From Pyxicephalus adspersus (taxonomy: Eukaryota; Chordata; Amphibia; Anura; Pyxicephalidae), in contig NC_092859.1 of NCBI RefSeq assembly GCF_032062135.1, forward strand, positions 123,990,663 through 124,054,662: a DNA stretch of 64,000 nucleotides, written 5' to 3'. The notes under the pieces are model-generated. The model was not told where the DNA came from. It saw nothing but the letters and a program-made list of their open reading frames with translations, and made no database searches. The first letter of the stretch is position 1, and each line of letters opens with the position of its first letter. The translations under genes were made by a program, and so were the position numbers. Positions 25,490 to 40,100 of the stretch are shown here, one piece after another.

Positions 25490-28400
25490 AACAATCAGTC
25501 CATTTAGACAACAAACTTTGGCAACATGGTTGGAATATTTTAGAAATTCCTAGTTTCTAAACACGTTTTAATGCATTCAATTACTAGCTGAAATCAGTAC
25601 GCAAATATTTCTAAATGACTCAAAGAGGTAGGTCAGTATTCAATTAACAAGCATTTTCAGAAGGTGATCAAGGTGCCATTTTATGTTAGTCAAGGACAGA
25701 GCTTGAAGCTAATCTAATGACAAATAGGACAAAAAAAGGGCAGACAGTATTTATTGCTAATTACTTACTATTTTGGGAAAAGGGCCTTTGAGAAATGACA
25801 TCTTTAGGAAAAGCTTTTGGGAACAGTGTGACTATTAAGCAAGTGAAATCACAGCAATTATTCCAGCAGTTGTTTCCATTGTTTCTAATCAATTTCACTT
25901 GCTTTCTCATTTTTGGCCAAGAAACTGGACATTTGGACAGAAATGCCCCAGTATACCATACTTTTGCTGTCTTTTCCACTAATATGTGTCATGTTTGAGT
26001 GAGTTTACAGTGCAGCAGTTGGAAACGTAACTCCAAAGCAGACTGTTGTCTGCTTCCATTGTGTAGTGATTGAATCATTAAAAATTCATCAATTCTAGGC
26101 CAATGATAAATTTCAAACACCTGCTCCAGATGCCACAGAGTAATTGCACCACCAACACAACCACCACCAGCACAAATAGAGATTAACTGATCCAAAATAT
26201 GGATTTAGACTCCTGTCAATGGTTTCTAAAACTGTCTAAAAAAACCATTCATAGAAATTTTTTAATAAAAAATGGTAATTTTTTTAAAAAAAATGTGAAT
26301 TCCAACTTTGGAAATTCTGAATTCAGTTGGACTTTGAGGTATCCACTCTAGTATTCACCTTCATTAATGATTAGTCTATATATTTTCCATAAATATTTAG
26401 TGCTCTATTTATAAAACATAAGGGAATGTATAAGGGAATGTCAAATTCCCTGTTTTACAAATAGAGTCTCCGGAGTCTCCGACAATAGCAAATAGGTTGT
26501 TTACAAACAGGCTGAACCCTAAGTGATCATTGATGAACATTAGAGGGAACTTAAGGCCGTTTATAAACATTTGTACAGAATTTTATTGGGGAAAAAACAG
26601 ACAACAAGTTCCTAACACTTACATAAAGGTTACAAAAGAATGATATTGCCTTTTTCTGCACATTAATTAGTAAATTTTTTAGCTCTGATGTAGAACACAG
26701 CATTAACCAGATGCAGATATATTTTCACAATTTCATTAAGTGTTTGTTTTTCCCATGATTGTGTTAATAAAAGCCAATATAATAATTCCATCTGTTAGGC
26801 AATTTCCTCTTTGCAAGTAATTCTGTGCCAACTGCATGGCCTTTAAAATAAGACTGAATGCAGTGCATTATATTAAACACATAATTGGAGATTTACAGAT
26901 TGCAGCATGAGTTTTGCTGCTGTTGTGAAAATATCTTTAAAAAAAAAACAAACCGTTTTTTGTTCCATTTGCAGACCTCAAAAGAGGTTCATTAGAATAC
27001 TACTAATTCATCTAATGGAGCTTGCTTTTTCTCAACTATGCAGAAAAATACTATAAAGCATTAAACTGGGCTACAATATTATTTCTATTTTATCTATTTT
27101 TTAAGTTGCTTAAAGTTTGTCTTGTTTTTAGAGATTTGGTGAAGATTATTTGAGGCTAACAACGTTATAGTTTAAAGTATTATGGGGAACTTCAAATACA
27201 GGAACTTGCTGCACACATCAATATACCCAAATCTTGTTAAGCCAAAAATATTACAGTTTGCCAGCTAATACCTAAACAGTTTCAGGCATCACCAAAGCAC
27301 ATATATCGAATACCCTGGTCTATGCCCACATTTGCCGCAAACATCAGTTTCTATCAAGGTGGCTTGGTATGATACACTACTGGTCCATAACAGTCCCCAT
27401 GCCTAAGGGGCAAAGGTATGATCTGAGGGTTGTTTCATTTGGTCAGGTCTACGTTCAGCAATGTTTTGTGCTCAAACAAATAAGGTCTAATTACCTGAAT
27501 ATACCTCGATATCAAGTCAATATGGGGAGTGCATTAGAAGCCTGCAGGGAGACAAGCAGGGCATATAATAAATATAAAGATTTGGGAATTCCAAAAAAAC
27601 ATGACAAGTAATCCCAAGTGAACTATCCCTTGCAGTGATAATACCCAAATCGATTTTATTCCTTCTACCCCATTATGTAGAAGGAAAGTTCTGATCTGCA
27701 GTAGTTAGATGCTAAAAAAAGACTTTCATTGTTTGCCCAAGAGACTCTTTTATCAAAATAATTCAAATTTGAAAGAAAATACAATATATAAGTGTGATTG
27801 TTGTATTAGTTCCACTTTTACTTGGAGGTTAAGCTCCTAGACCAAAAGGAGATTTTACATTCGGTCCATGTCATAGTTGCAAATCCTAAATGAAGAATGT
27901 GATGAGTGTTCATTGCTACTAGTGATACTATTACAAGGATTCATACACTAACAGGTTTATTAATTATTGAATACAGCTGTGCACGATGTGTAGTTTAGCT
28001 ATTAGACCCAGTTAGGATGGGTGTCAACGAACCTTTGCGTTAGGGTGCATATTGAAAGCATTTCCCATATTTGTCCAAATGCCTTTTTAATTCTGAAGAT
28101 TCTGTCCCTTGCAATTTGCAAACCTTTGGGCAGATTTTTGCTGCATGCCCATTAACCTGAATTTAGGCAATGCACATTTTACATATATTGCACACAGCTC
28201 ATTCTAAATGTAAAGTATAGGCACTGGTTTTTCAAAGCATTTGAAAAGTTTCAGTAAGATAATTCCAACACCTTTTCTGTATGCCCATGTAAGGCCTAAT
28301 TAATACTTGGACTACTGGCCATAAAGTAGGACTTTGCTCAATAACTTTTCCAATTGTGGTGCTTAAGTAAGGCTGCAAATATGCAAGCTAGCCAAATATT

Positions 28401-31285
28401 TGACATGGAAAGTTTATTCATAAAGCCAGGTACTTGACACAGCCAAGCCCCGGGGGTCCAGTTCAACCTTTACTGAATTTCCCAGATAACTTCCCTAAAA
28501 CATTATTTTAGGGGAAAATGTTTATTGGAGCATATGAAAAAGAGAAGTTGAGGTTAATTTGCCAACTATAGATTCTCCAATAACTCTTAGGTACACCTAA
28601 TTTGACTGTATTTCAGTAAGGGTTCCTAAGCCAAGTGGCATCAATCACAAGCAATTGCAGGTATATTAATGTGCAAGGCCAAACATGTTATAGCAGATTG
28701 TAAGAGAAAGACAAATGGCAGAGAAGTCTTCCTAATTCATAATTAAATGTTATTTTCAAAGAATGTGCCCAAGAGAAATGGGGATATCACGGGTATAAAA
28801 TGCCAGATTTTTTTTCCTGCTGTTCTCATTTCTCACCTGATCACAGAAGTAAACGTTTTAATGCTACTGCAAAGGTGAAAAAAGTTAGAAACTACCTAAA
28901 AAAAAAAAAGAAGGCCATTCTACACTATCAATGTTGTAACACAACCTTTGGTTGAAATTGTACTGCAGTGCAGCAGAAGTAATGTTAGCATGCTTAGCAT
29001 CATTTTTAAGGGTACAAAGCATGGGGAAATGTGAATGTATTGCAGAGGCGCAAATTTATTTTTGTTATTTTGCATAGACATACAATTTAAGGTGAACGTG
29101 ATGTGATGACTATAGCAAATGACACAAGGATTTAAATTAGTCTATAGCATTCAAGTAAACCTCATCATTAAATCATACATAGAACTAGGTAAGGGGCCAC
29201 TTTCTAATGTTTTAAATTTATGATTGGCAGTCCACCTACCTCTTGAGCAGTTAGTTTTTAAGGGAATGTGTTTCGGTAATGAAGGCACTGAAGCAATTAT
29301 AAATTACTGAGGATATTGTAGTAAGGGTGGTCTTGTTAAGAAAAGTCTCCATAGGTTATTTTCAAACACATAGGAATAGATTTTCCAACATAAATGCTTG
29401 GGATTGAATTACAAGCAGTGTTTGACAAAGAAAGGCTGGGTTTGATCTGATTAAATGAAATGGGATTTTAATGGTCAGTGTTCCAGGTGGGTTCTAAAAA
29501 CAGAAAACTGCAGATGTGAACACTTAAGCTACGTACACACGCTCAATAATTGTCATTGGAAAGGATATTTCATGAAAGAAAATATCAACTGTCATAGTCC
29601 AACCTTAGGGTTACTTTATATATCATTGTTGTAACCCAATACATCCACTATGAAAGATTAAAACAAAAAAAACATCATCTGCAAGTTTAACAGACCCAAC
29701 ATATTACATAATGGATTTCTATCTAGGTATAGATAATAAATAAGAAGGAAAGATGAAAATTAAAAACAAAAATGCTATCAATGGGCTGGGTGTCTCAATC
29801 TCTAAATACACTCTCAACCTACTGAGGTGTCATTATTGCATTCTCCTGTTGTAATTATGGGGATATCATCTTTGTTCTAAATACATTTTCAAAGGTGGGT
29901 TTGCACTTCTCCCAAATGTCTGTAAATATATATAAAGTAACAGTACAAAATCAGTTTAAATATACAAATCTACAGTACTTTTCTACTATGGATTTTTTTT
30001 ACCAAAGAAAGAACTGTATAGCTGTATGAATAAAAGTACTGATCTCTCTAGAATATGGGGAACAGAATGGCTGGAAGTTGTTTATGTTGCAAACATTCTG
30101 AATACAGTTGCTGTATCGAGTTGTCTATTGCAATTATTAGATTGTTAACTCTTTTCTTGCAGATTTTGTCATTTGCAAGCCTATTTTATGTATAGTGCTG
30201 CATATTATTTACAGTGAATGAAACAGTCTACTGTGAACCCTTAAAGCAAACCAATCATCACATTAATATTATACAAAAGTATAATTAGTTGCTAGTTCAG
30301 TTAACTTATATACACAAAACAGTTCTGTTCCTGCTGGTACCCATTTTTTAAAACTCATATGTATTTTTGAAACCCCTCTTCTATGGTTTGCTGCAAAGTT
30401 CACTAAAAATAAAAGTAAAAAGAAAACTGTAAGCATTTTTCCTAAAGGAAAAAAAAAATATATAAAGAAAACCAGATGTCTTTCCATCTATATTCCTGCT
30501 TTTTAAAAAGGGATAACAATGCACACCTCTACCAACAAGGGTACACAGATGAAGAGATTTTATGAAAGGCATTGAACTCCAGGAGGATTTGTCTCCTCAA
30601 TGGGTTACATAGTCCCTTACATTGTGCACTTTCCTCCAAAATCAAATACCTCAGTAACTTCATTTCTGTAATATTTTATTTTTGTTATCAAAAGAACTTC
30701 AACATACTGCACAGGGTCACCTGTATCAGAATAACAGAATGGAATCACATCTCCAAGACATTCTGGGTCAGAGAATGGCATGGAAAAAGGAATCAATGTC
30801 AGCAACATAGTATTTGGATAAAGTTTCCAAGGCAGAATTCTTTGGATTTTCTCGTATCTGGGTAAAAAGGCTACTTACGAGTTAATTTTTATAAATCCTT
30901 TGAATAGGAATTAGTGGTAGGGATTTTTGTTGAATAAACTTACAAAGTTTTAGGTTTTTCGATGAATAAGCAAGTAAACCTTATGCTAGTTTTCATCTCT
31001 TTTACCCAGCAATAGATTCCTACTTTTTCACAAATGCTAGTTTTAAAATGGTTAATATGTTCCTGAACCTATACTGAAACCTTCTGTGTTGTTAGCATGG
31101 ATGCTTGCTGAAAACCAGGAGAATATGTTAACAAGACGTTTTGGATTTTCCTGAATACTTATTTGCATATTTCTCTGAGCTACAAAGGATACCTAATATA
31201 GAACTGAATGCAATTTCTTTTTTGACAAGTCACTAGTAAAAGACCTTAAATGTTACAATGGAGCAAACCGGTGTGTATGATTAGC
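25490..31285. other. Non-coding stretch
   Basis: No exon recognised on either strand. About 26640-27130 is repeat-free and rich in ATTA/TAAT-type motifs, possibly a conserved non-coding element. At 29525-29600 a fragment GCTACGTACACACGCTCAAT ... ATTGGAAAGGATAT resembles the palindromic MITE at the right edge of the window. Confidence 0.4.
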
Positions 31286-31289
31286 CAAG

Positions 31290-31515
31290 CCGTTCTCTTT
31301 TTAAAATGGAGGAATGCTTGAAATAACTTTCAGGTTTTGGGGAACCCCTGCTATGATTCCACAGCTCAAAGTACATTGTGATGGATAGTGTAAAGAATAC
31401 CACACTTGCAGATAGCCAAAAAAGATAATCTGTTACCTGAACTGAGATGTCCAAACTGAATATTGTTCAAGGAACCCGTAGGAACTTCTGCAGGAACCCT
31501 GGCTGGGAAACATTG
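31290..31515 (+). mobile_element. hAT-type MITE, CAGTGTTTCTCAACC family, copy 3 (degenerate)
   Basis: Retains TTTTTAAAATGGAG, GGGGAACCCCTGCTATGATT, AGATAGCCAAAAA, GGAACCCTGGCTGGGAAAC. The left end is decayed and no target duplication is clear, so it is probably the oldest of the three. Confidence 0.72.
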
Positions 31516-33908
31516 GTTTAGCTATACCTAAAGCTTATTAATGCCTGGATTTGCAACTTAATCTTTTTTTTTTTTTTTGTTTTATCAACCCCCACCCTTC
31601 ACCAAGTTCTACAGACCCATACATCATATGGAAGGAAATCATCGCACAGGCTGGACCTGAAACTTACTTGGACCAGGACCCTTCAGGTTATGAATGGGAA
31701 GACCTGGCGGGGATATTACTGAACTCAGCTCTTATGCACACTTTCATCCCCTGATGTACTATTTTAATGCCAACTCCCCCAAATTCATATGCAAAATTAA
31801 TACAAACCACAGACTGAAGCAATATTTGATTTATTTTATTTTAAAACCAGTTTTATTTGTATATTTAGAAATGTGTAATTTTTTTTTTTAATAACTGCAA
31901 AGAAAAAAAAAAATAATCAGCCACACGTGAAGAACTAATAGTTGATTAGGAGAATGCAGTGCTGTATCTTCTACTGAAACCGTGCGTATGTGCCATAATA
32001 AATTGTCTATTAGTAAAAAAATACATTTTAGGGCACATTATACAGAATCCTTATCACAAATTGCAGCAGGGATACTTTAAAGATAATAAACTAGAGAATT
32101 CTGAGGAGTTATGCTCAGCATTTATATATAATCTATTTTAGGGAAGACATAGTACATAAGCCACAGTGATCACATTAGCATTGTTATCACACGATTATAT
32201 AGTAAATAAAAATTATTAACATAGTTCAGATAGCACAAATAACCAGTCACACAAAGTCTTTCATTGCTTTCACTCAAATTAACATATACAGATCTAATGT
32301 CTAATTGGTTGATGTCTCTTAATAAGCTTATAAGACCCTTTTTAGGTCAAAGAGTTATAACAAATCAAATATTGGTGCAAAGTTTAGGAAAAATCCAGAA
32401 ATTTCTAGGGGGAAAAAGTTGCATGGCTTTGGCCTATCACAATCCCTGAAAATGATAGGAGGGCGAAAATAGGGGGCGATTGGGAAAAATCTTAGAAAAT
32501 CCATTGATATCAAACTATGTAAACCTGAAAAGTGATACCTGCATCCTAGGGATGAATACAAATGTACTAAAACATTGAAATGTTCAACTACTTGGCAGCA
32601 GAACGTGGATCCACAATCACTGTGTATTTGGGAGCTAACCCTGTCAAATTTAAAGTCTGCAAAAATAGGCTGCAAAAGTAAAACTGTTTTTACTGCAACA
32701 ATGTAGGGTTACCACCTTCTGCTAGAAAATTTGATTCTACAAAACCTTTCCTATTGTGCCTTGGTTGTTCCAACAACATCTCTGGCTACTCTGCAAAAAA
32801 AGGGTGACAATGCCGATGTGCTATTTCTCTGCAGAACAAACAGTTTTGTCATCCACTGACCTAATGTCAAAATCAACAGGTAATGAAACAATGTTATGGT
32901 GTGACTTATTTTACTTATAGCTCCAATTTAAGTCCTTTAAAAGGTAATACCGTATTTACTATTTTTTCAAGACACATTGAATTCTCTCGGTACAAGCACT
33001 CTGAGGCACACCACACCACACGCATGTCTGCACCCAGTGTTTAATCCATAGGAAAAGAAGTGTGAGAGTATTTTAACTTAGATTGAATCTCCAAAACAAA
33101 CCAAAACAATTATTAAGAGAGGTTTATGAGACAGTACAGGTCATGCAAAAATAAGGCAATAAAGTGCTTTAATTTCTTAGGTAATTATCTGAAGTCCACA
33201 TATTCCTGTCCATTTGTGCCCTATAGTAATGGCATAGATAACCGCAGGAATAACTTTTTATTGTAGTTATTTGCTGTAGTCATTTACTCCCTGGGTTAAC
33301 TAAATTAATTTAATTGTATTAAAGAAATGTAGGAGCCAGCCTGTAAAAGAAACCACAACCAGCATTTAAAAAGTATTCTTTGTTACAGATTTACAGGTAT
33401 TTAAGCAGCCATTTCATTATTGCATTTCAGCAGTAACAATTATTTATAGTTAATAGTCTAGCGGGGCAACTGAATATACACTGCAGTGTATAATAGCTTA
33501 TACAGACCACTATAGTGTTTTTTTTTTTTTTCGTTTTTTTAATGGAAACTATCTAGGTTTATATTCTTGTATTTTAAAAGGAAAATGAAGAATCCTACAC
33601 TATAAATTTGGCAAGGTAGAAATAATTATATGTTTTCTACTTTAAAGAAAGATTGTAAGTTTGCCAATTAGTCTTTGCCAGCTTGTGCTTAAGAGTATCC
33701 ATACACCTGCAGTGTATGATTTCATTACAAACTCATGTGACAGCACAACACGTTAGAGAAGCCCCATCTTCCCAGCACACATTAGATAAGAGCAGAGTCA
33801 CAAGTACAGCTTTCACACATGAGGTGCTACGTCTTTCACTGCAAAGGGTCAGGATGTAGGTGCAATGAAGAGGTCACAGAGAGACAAGTGCAGCATGTCA
33901 GAACGTAC
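31516..33908. other. Presumed TJP1 intron (or downstream) sequence
   Basis: Runs from the last TJP1 exon found toward the left. A T run (31553-31569), AT-rich DNA and no exon. If TJP1 continues as in other vertebrates this belongs to an intron longer than 33.9 kb. Confidence 0.4.
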
Positions 33909-34133
33909 TTGGAGGGGTAGCTGTTAAAGCTAACTTGGCTCTGAGACTGTCCAGGTTTAGCAGGTTCAGGGAGGATGTTTGCAGGAATAGCAGTAGTGGG
34001 TTTTTCAAAGTTTCTACGATCAAAGTAAGACAGCTGCTTCCGGTAATATTCCTCATCTTCTTCAGGATCGTAATTGTTAGCACGAACTATGTCTTCTGGT
34101 GGCTTCACTTGAGGTTTCTGTGGTTCAGGTACT
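33909..34133 (-). CDS. TJP1: TJP1 coding exon: tail near the actin-binding region; last exon found
   Basis: This 225-nt exon encodes [20 protein letters not shown], then [20 protein letters not shown] and a Ser/Gln-rich end ([13 protein letters not shown]). It belongs to the ZO-1 tail in or near the segment where F-actin binding has been mapped in mammals. Acceptor GTTTTAG, donor GTACGT after two bases of a Lys codon, so at least one more coding exon is required. That exon was not found in the 33.9 kb to the left. Confidence 0.96.
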
Positions 34134-37100
34134 CTAAAACGAATAACACAAATAATGACATATGCTAATTTCAAGATTCTTCAAAGTGTCCTAGTATTGA
34201 AAAACACAAAACCCATATATGTGTGTAAAAAAAATACAAGCAGTGCCTGTGAATTTTAGCACTTAAAATTAATTATTCCTACCAAAGTTTTAGGATAAAC
34301 ACCACAGTCATTTATAAAAGGAGGATCTTTGTTATGTTGCCCATGGACAGTTAAGGGCTAGGTGTAATTCAGGCCTGTGAAGATAATCAAGTGAAGGAAG
34401 ATCCTGCACCATAAAATCACACTCTGCATGTATCCATGCTGTAGATCTTGCAAATGTATCCTTCTTAGAAGGGCCAGCTGTTGTGTAGGTCTAGTGAGTA
34501 ACTCACAATACAAGTTAGGCACTGGAGGATATATAACAAAGTAGAAAGCAAAATATTCAATAACCTTTCTTGAGGAATGCCTTTATTTGTATTAAAAAAA
34601 AAAAAAAACTTGCACGACTGTATAATGCATAAATTGCACTATTCTATAACGTACCAATATATGGACAATTATGCAATAAAAAAAAACAATTGATCAAGTG
34701 TATCCATTAATAAAAATATAATTGCTTGTGTGATGAGCAACTGAATTTACAGTCACCCTTGACAGAAATATAGGTTTATACAGCAACAGTAGAAAGTAGA
34801 AAAGAGATACTTATCAAGCAAGCATGAACTCCCTTTAGTGGATCGCACATTCAATTAGCTGGTGAGTGATCCCTCCATAGTTCCCATAAGTCACATAGGT
34901 AAAAAATATCATTAGCAGTAAAAAACAAAACAGTTAAAGCATATGCATTTATGCTTCTTCAGCTATTTCAGTTAAATAACACTGTAAATGTGTGACAACC
35001 TGTATTTTTCCTTACCGATAAGTTGACTTTTCTTGATCATATAGAGGCAGTGGAGCAGCTTTAGATGCAGTTACTGGAACCGTTATAGGTTTGGGTGCAA
35101 CTTCTGGGGCCTAGAATAGAAAGATAAAAAGTAAATATGTGTTATTTAAATTAACTTGCCAAGTCAAAGATAAAAACAGAAGAAAGTTTGTTGCCATGTT
35201 TTTTTCTGTGGGATCAGTTAGCATTTTCCAAAAAAATAGGTTCTAATGGAAGAGCAATTGAAAGCCCTATTATACACAATTCTTGCAGAATTCTGTTAAA
35301 GAAAATAAAGCGTGCAAATGTCCACTGAACTGACATGCAGAGCAGAGATTCCGTTTTGTATTATTTTTTACTTAAAAGCTTTATTTTCTGTCTAAAAAAA
35401 ACAAGGTAAACAGTGTACATATGCCAAAACCAAATTTTAGTTCCTTTTAAGTTTTTTTTGTAACAGATGCTATAAAAGTGTCTCATAAAAATGCATAACT
35501 AATTAAAGTGGGTACCTTTAAAACAGATACATCATTAACGTCCTTGTTCTTTTCTCCTTGAAGCGTTCTTTTGTTCTCAAACATTTTGACTCTGGTAAGG
35601 ACAGACTGTGGTTTCATGGCTGGGTCATCATCATCTTCACTTACAGAGGCTGGTGCAGGAACAGGCTTACTGTTGGTTGGCAGAAGATCAGACTTTATCT
35701 GAGTTGGAGGAGGCATGGTTTCTGCTCTAGGAGAAAGATCATATTGCCCTTGTTTTGTATTAAATCCCTGGGAAGGACTATGGTCATAGCCTCTTGGATG
35801 TTGATCAAAATAAGGTTTTGTTTCAGCAGCCCTTGAGGTGGGCACAGAAGGAAAGCTTTGAGGCTCTGGTTTAAAACGGATATGCATATCATATTCTGTA
35901 GGAGGGGGCTCCTCATAATGTACTTGGGGTGCTTTGTAGTTTTTAGCTGGTCGAGGTCGGTTGTCATAGGCAACAGGAGGAGCCTCTTCAAAACGGGGCT
36001 GTTGTGGGAAATAGCTGCGTTCAAGGCTTTCTTCTGATTGCTGCCTCACACTGAAGTCCCTATGCTTACCATCAAACTGTGACCTGGATGAATACGGCTG
36101 TTTATCATCATAGTAACCCCACTGATCATCATAAGTAGGCACGTGATCATCACTATGTATTCGAGGGTCATAACCATGAGGGTACTGATCCACGTATTCT
36201 GAAGCAGATTCATATCTGTAAGTCGAATCATACTCTCTATTCATTGGTTTTTCTGCATAGGATGGAAGGGCATCAAAGTTCAGGGAGCTTTCTTTCTCTG
36301 GCCTCTGATGGCTAAGCACTTGTTGTTTCATCAAGTAGTTGTGCCTAGGATTATCTTCTATGGAATATGGCTCTTTTCTATAAACCTGGATGATAAAAGA
36401 AGGCTCTTGGTTAATATTCAGGAAAAAAATATATTAATATAGGATAATGGAAATGAAGTCAATTCAAAGCAGTGGCCACAAGATGGCAGCAAACAAGCAG
36501 TATTTGCATTCTCTAAGGATGAAGCAGTGCTGGACACATGGAAGAACACTTCAAAGTTTTGTTTTCAGCAATGTGATTTTTTTTTTTTTTTTTTGCAACA
36601 TAAAAGACAACATTTATAGTGAGTTGGTTGATATATGAAGTTAGAAAGGAAAGCATGCAGTACTGGAAAGCCATGCAAGAAAAAAGCAAAAGTAAACCCC
36701 CAGTTGATTTAGATGCAGCATAGTGAACTGCTCCAAATTTCCAATGTCTGACTACCTTTGTTACTGCAGGCACCTGACCAAAACGTTATCATGGTTCAGG
36801 TACTTGCAGTAAGGCAAGGTTGAAGAAGAAGGTGTTAAAGAAAGAAGAATCTCAGATGCAAGTATGACTGGAAGTAGAACAGACTGGTGCAACAATGTAG
36901 CACAGGTACCTTTGCTGGATCTATGTGCACAGGTAAAGATGAAGGCTCTTGGTCTCTTAGCATTATGTGAGCTGCCTCAGTGTTTGGTGATCGCATTGGG
37001 CCAGCTTGTGCTTGGTAAGAGCTGTATGGGGCAGGGTTGGGATCCTCCAATCTGACATTACTTAGATTTACATTAGGATTTACAGCAGCGGTTGAACTTG

Positions 37101-40100
37101 CAGTGTTTGTTTCAGACGGCAGAGAAAGGTAAGGGGCAGCAGGTAAGGCGTCTGCTTTCTGTGGAGTGTGTAAAATAATGTGTTCACTTTAAACAGCACA
37201 AAATAAAGCAATCCAAACGTCACAGCAGTCTTGTAGGAAGTGCTTTAAAACTACTGATCTAAACAGCTTACACTTTGTAAAAGCATGCACACAAAGAAAG
37301 AAAAACATCTAATTATTTTACATATTACAATACAACTAAGCTAGCCAAGCATAATATAAATTTAGAACATAAAAATTGTTAACATGTACAATATTGAAGT
37401 GTTTACAAATACAGTTTAACCCTAAGGAAAATACATTTGCCAGTCCACAAACACAATAAATACCATTCAAATTAGAGCATTTAAGTATCTGAATGTCAAT
37501 ATTTCCCACGTTCTTTACATTCTTTAACCTTAACTAGGAAAGCTCTCTTACTAAAAATGTTGGTTGCCTATTACATTGGTTCAAACACTTTTTGGCTGAA
37601 TTGACATGAGTGCTCACAAAGGATCTAGCTGGTGGCTGCTCTGCCCCTGTAACACCAGCTATTACAAGCAGCAAACATTTACACCCCTGGATGAATCAGA
37701 GCTCTTTCCACTAATGATGGCAGGGAGTAAGAGCAGCTGGAAAGTAGTAGGTATGTAGATGCTCCACGTAAATCACTAATCTGAAACAAGTGCACATAAG
37801 GGCATTTGATGATCCTCTGACTTGACTATTCGCAGGTTTGTAATGAGTTTACAGTATTGGGGGATTGAGATTATTAGTATTGAGATTAAGCAAATTTCCT
37901 TTTTGTTTTTTGCTTCCTTTCTTCATATTTCTCCCTTAGTTCAAGAATTTATTAATGGAATGCAAAGGAAAACAGTGCCTTGGTGGAAAGGACTACTATT
38001 CTTTTATAATAATAAAAAAAGGGAGAGAGAATACATGGGCACGACCCCATTCCTTCATGCAAAATTGCAGAGTTTAGCCTGGTTTCAGAATAGCCTGTAA
38101 AATAACAGACTACAGAAGACAAATTAAGGACCATGCAATGCCACTTCAGGAAGACCTGAACCCTGACTTGTTTGGGGTTAATCCAAAAAAACAGAATACC
38201 AATACAGTGTTCTCTTCAGTCCCTTTTAGCGGGGTGCAACCACCAACAGCTTTAAAAAAAATTCTGGGGAGAATACTGCAATACATTTTTTATTAAGTCT
38301 ACATGTCATGATATGGCCTACTCTAAGTCATAACCTATGTAAGTAAGACCTAATGGGGTGTGACAAAATCTACCCAATATCTATTTAGGAAAATCTGCAC
38401 TCACAAATTATGATAAAATGTTAGAAATTAGCTTCGAGGTATAGTAGATGCTACGGCCTATGTGTGAACCTTAGGAAAGAGCCACTACTTTTTTACCAAT
38501 TCCTAGGTAAGGTGGTTATAAGTTATGTAAAACTTTTTTTTTTTTTTTTTTTTTTTACCTTAGTTACCTAAACTTCTACTTTTCAGATGTTTTAAATTAG
38601 AAGTAAATACCATGTATCAGGCATACTTGTGCATTAAAGAGAAGAGTAAGACTTAGGCACTTTATTCATACTCAAAAAGAAGCATGCACAAGAGCTAAAC
38701 CGGACCTACCTGTTGAGATGGAACATTTTTATATCCCGGAGAATCAGTTCTGATGATCGGCTGTGGCTGCTGTGGGAAAGATGGGTAGGCTTGGTTTTCC
38801 TGATGTATTCCCGAACTGTCATCCCGGACAGGTTCAGACGAGCGAGTAATGGCAGACTCTGGGGGAGTCCCTGCCTCGTCATTGAGCGTCTCATCCAGAT
38901 CTTGGTCAGTGTAAGCCCCTCCTTCTGTGTCTGTATCTTCATAGTCTGAAGTGTGCCTGCTATCAGTACTATACATTGAGTACTCACTACCTGGAGCTGA
39001 TAAGTAGGATAGACGGTCGTCATGCAAATCAAGATCATCATCTGTGCCACCTTCTGCCTGCACCGAATGAAGTCAAGTTAGACCAAGTTAGTAAATCTAC
39101 ATCTGGAATCCTTGCTGGAGAAATCCAGGATTTTATTTACTTTATAGATAGCTTTCTAAAATCCACACGGATGTCTGGACATCTTTTCTTACTAATGAAT
39201 GTGCTGCAAACTATACCCAGCCCTCAATATTATTCCAACAAATCATGGCTACATAGTGTTTCATTGTATGTACAGCTATTGGAATATATGATGGTTCTAA
39301 AGGTTTAAAACATTTGCTAAACACACAGGAATATGTTCTTGTCAAAAATTAAAACACCTTCAGCAAGACAGTGTTAAAAGTTAAAAAAAAACACTTAAGT
39401 GTCAGTTTTACTGTGCATCACATCTAAATCAAAGGCCATATGAGCGGTTTCATACATTTGCAGCTTCTGTAAAGTGAATTCCAGGCACTGCATTCTAGTG
39501 AGTATGCTGAAAACATTGCCACAAACTCATGCACTGATTTAGTAAAACTGGGAGAAAATCTTACTTTGCCTTCTGAGACCCAAACCAGCTGGTTCTGTTG
39601 TTGCTGTACAGCTTCCTTCAGGGCTCCATACCAGCCATCATTCATAGAATTAAGATTAATGTTTGCTGTCAAACAAGACGTGAAAAAAAATATATATAAT
39701 AATAAATAATAGAAATAATTAGGTTCTATCAGAACTGTGTATCATGCCAAATAAATCTTAAAAATCAAAAAAAAAAATGTAAATTACTAAATGTAAACAA
39801 AAGTAGCATATGTAGGAAAGCACTGCAACACTGATTTTTTTTTAAAACAATTAGGATTTGTAATAAAATGACATTTTTATATTTCAATAGAAACATCAGG
39901 ATTAACAAAAATATTGAACAACAAGAATTAGGTTGATTTCATGCTGCTTGCATGCAACTTGCATGTATGGCCTAGTAACATCATGTGACCAGAAAAGATG
40001 TCTGTCCAGATAGAAATAAGGGTACTTGCTTGTTGTTAGTGATGGAGGCTGCCATCCTTGTCTTTGCTTTACAATTACACATCAGAAACATAGATGTGCA

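Noticed and set aside
33836..33908. Extension of the last TJP1 exon to an in-frame stop
   Set aside because: The extension after the Lys codon loses all ZO-1 similarity, while a good GT donor sits at the point of divergence, so an exon end is the better reading.
35558..35836. Plus-strand open frame opposite the long tail exon
   Set aside because: Antisense shadow of the TJP1 tail.
38529..38556. Long T run as a retroposon tail
   Set aside because: No SINE or LINE body next to it; it could be a polypyrimidine run in the intron.
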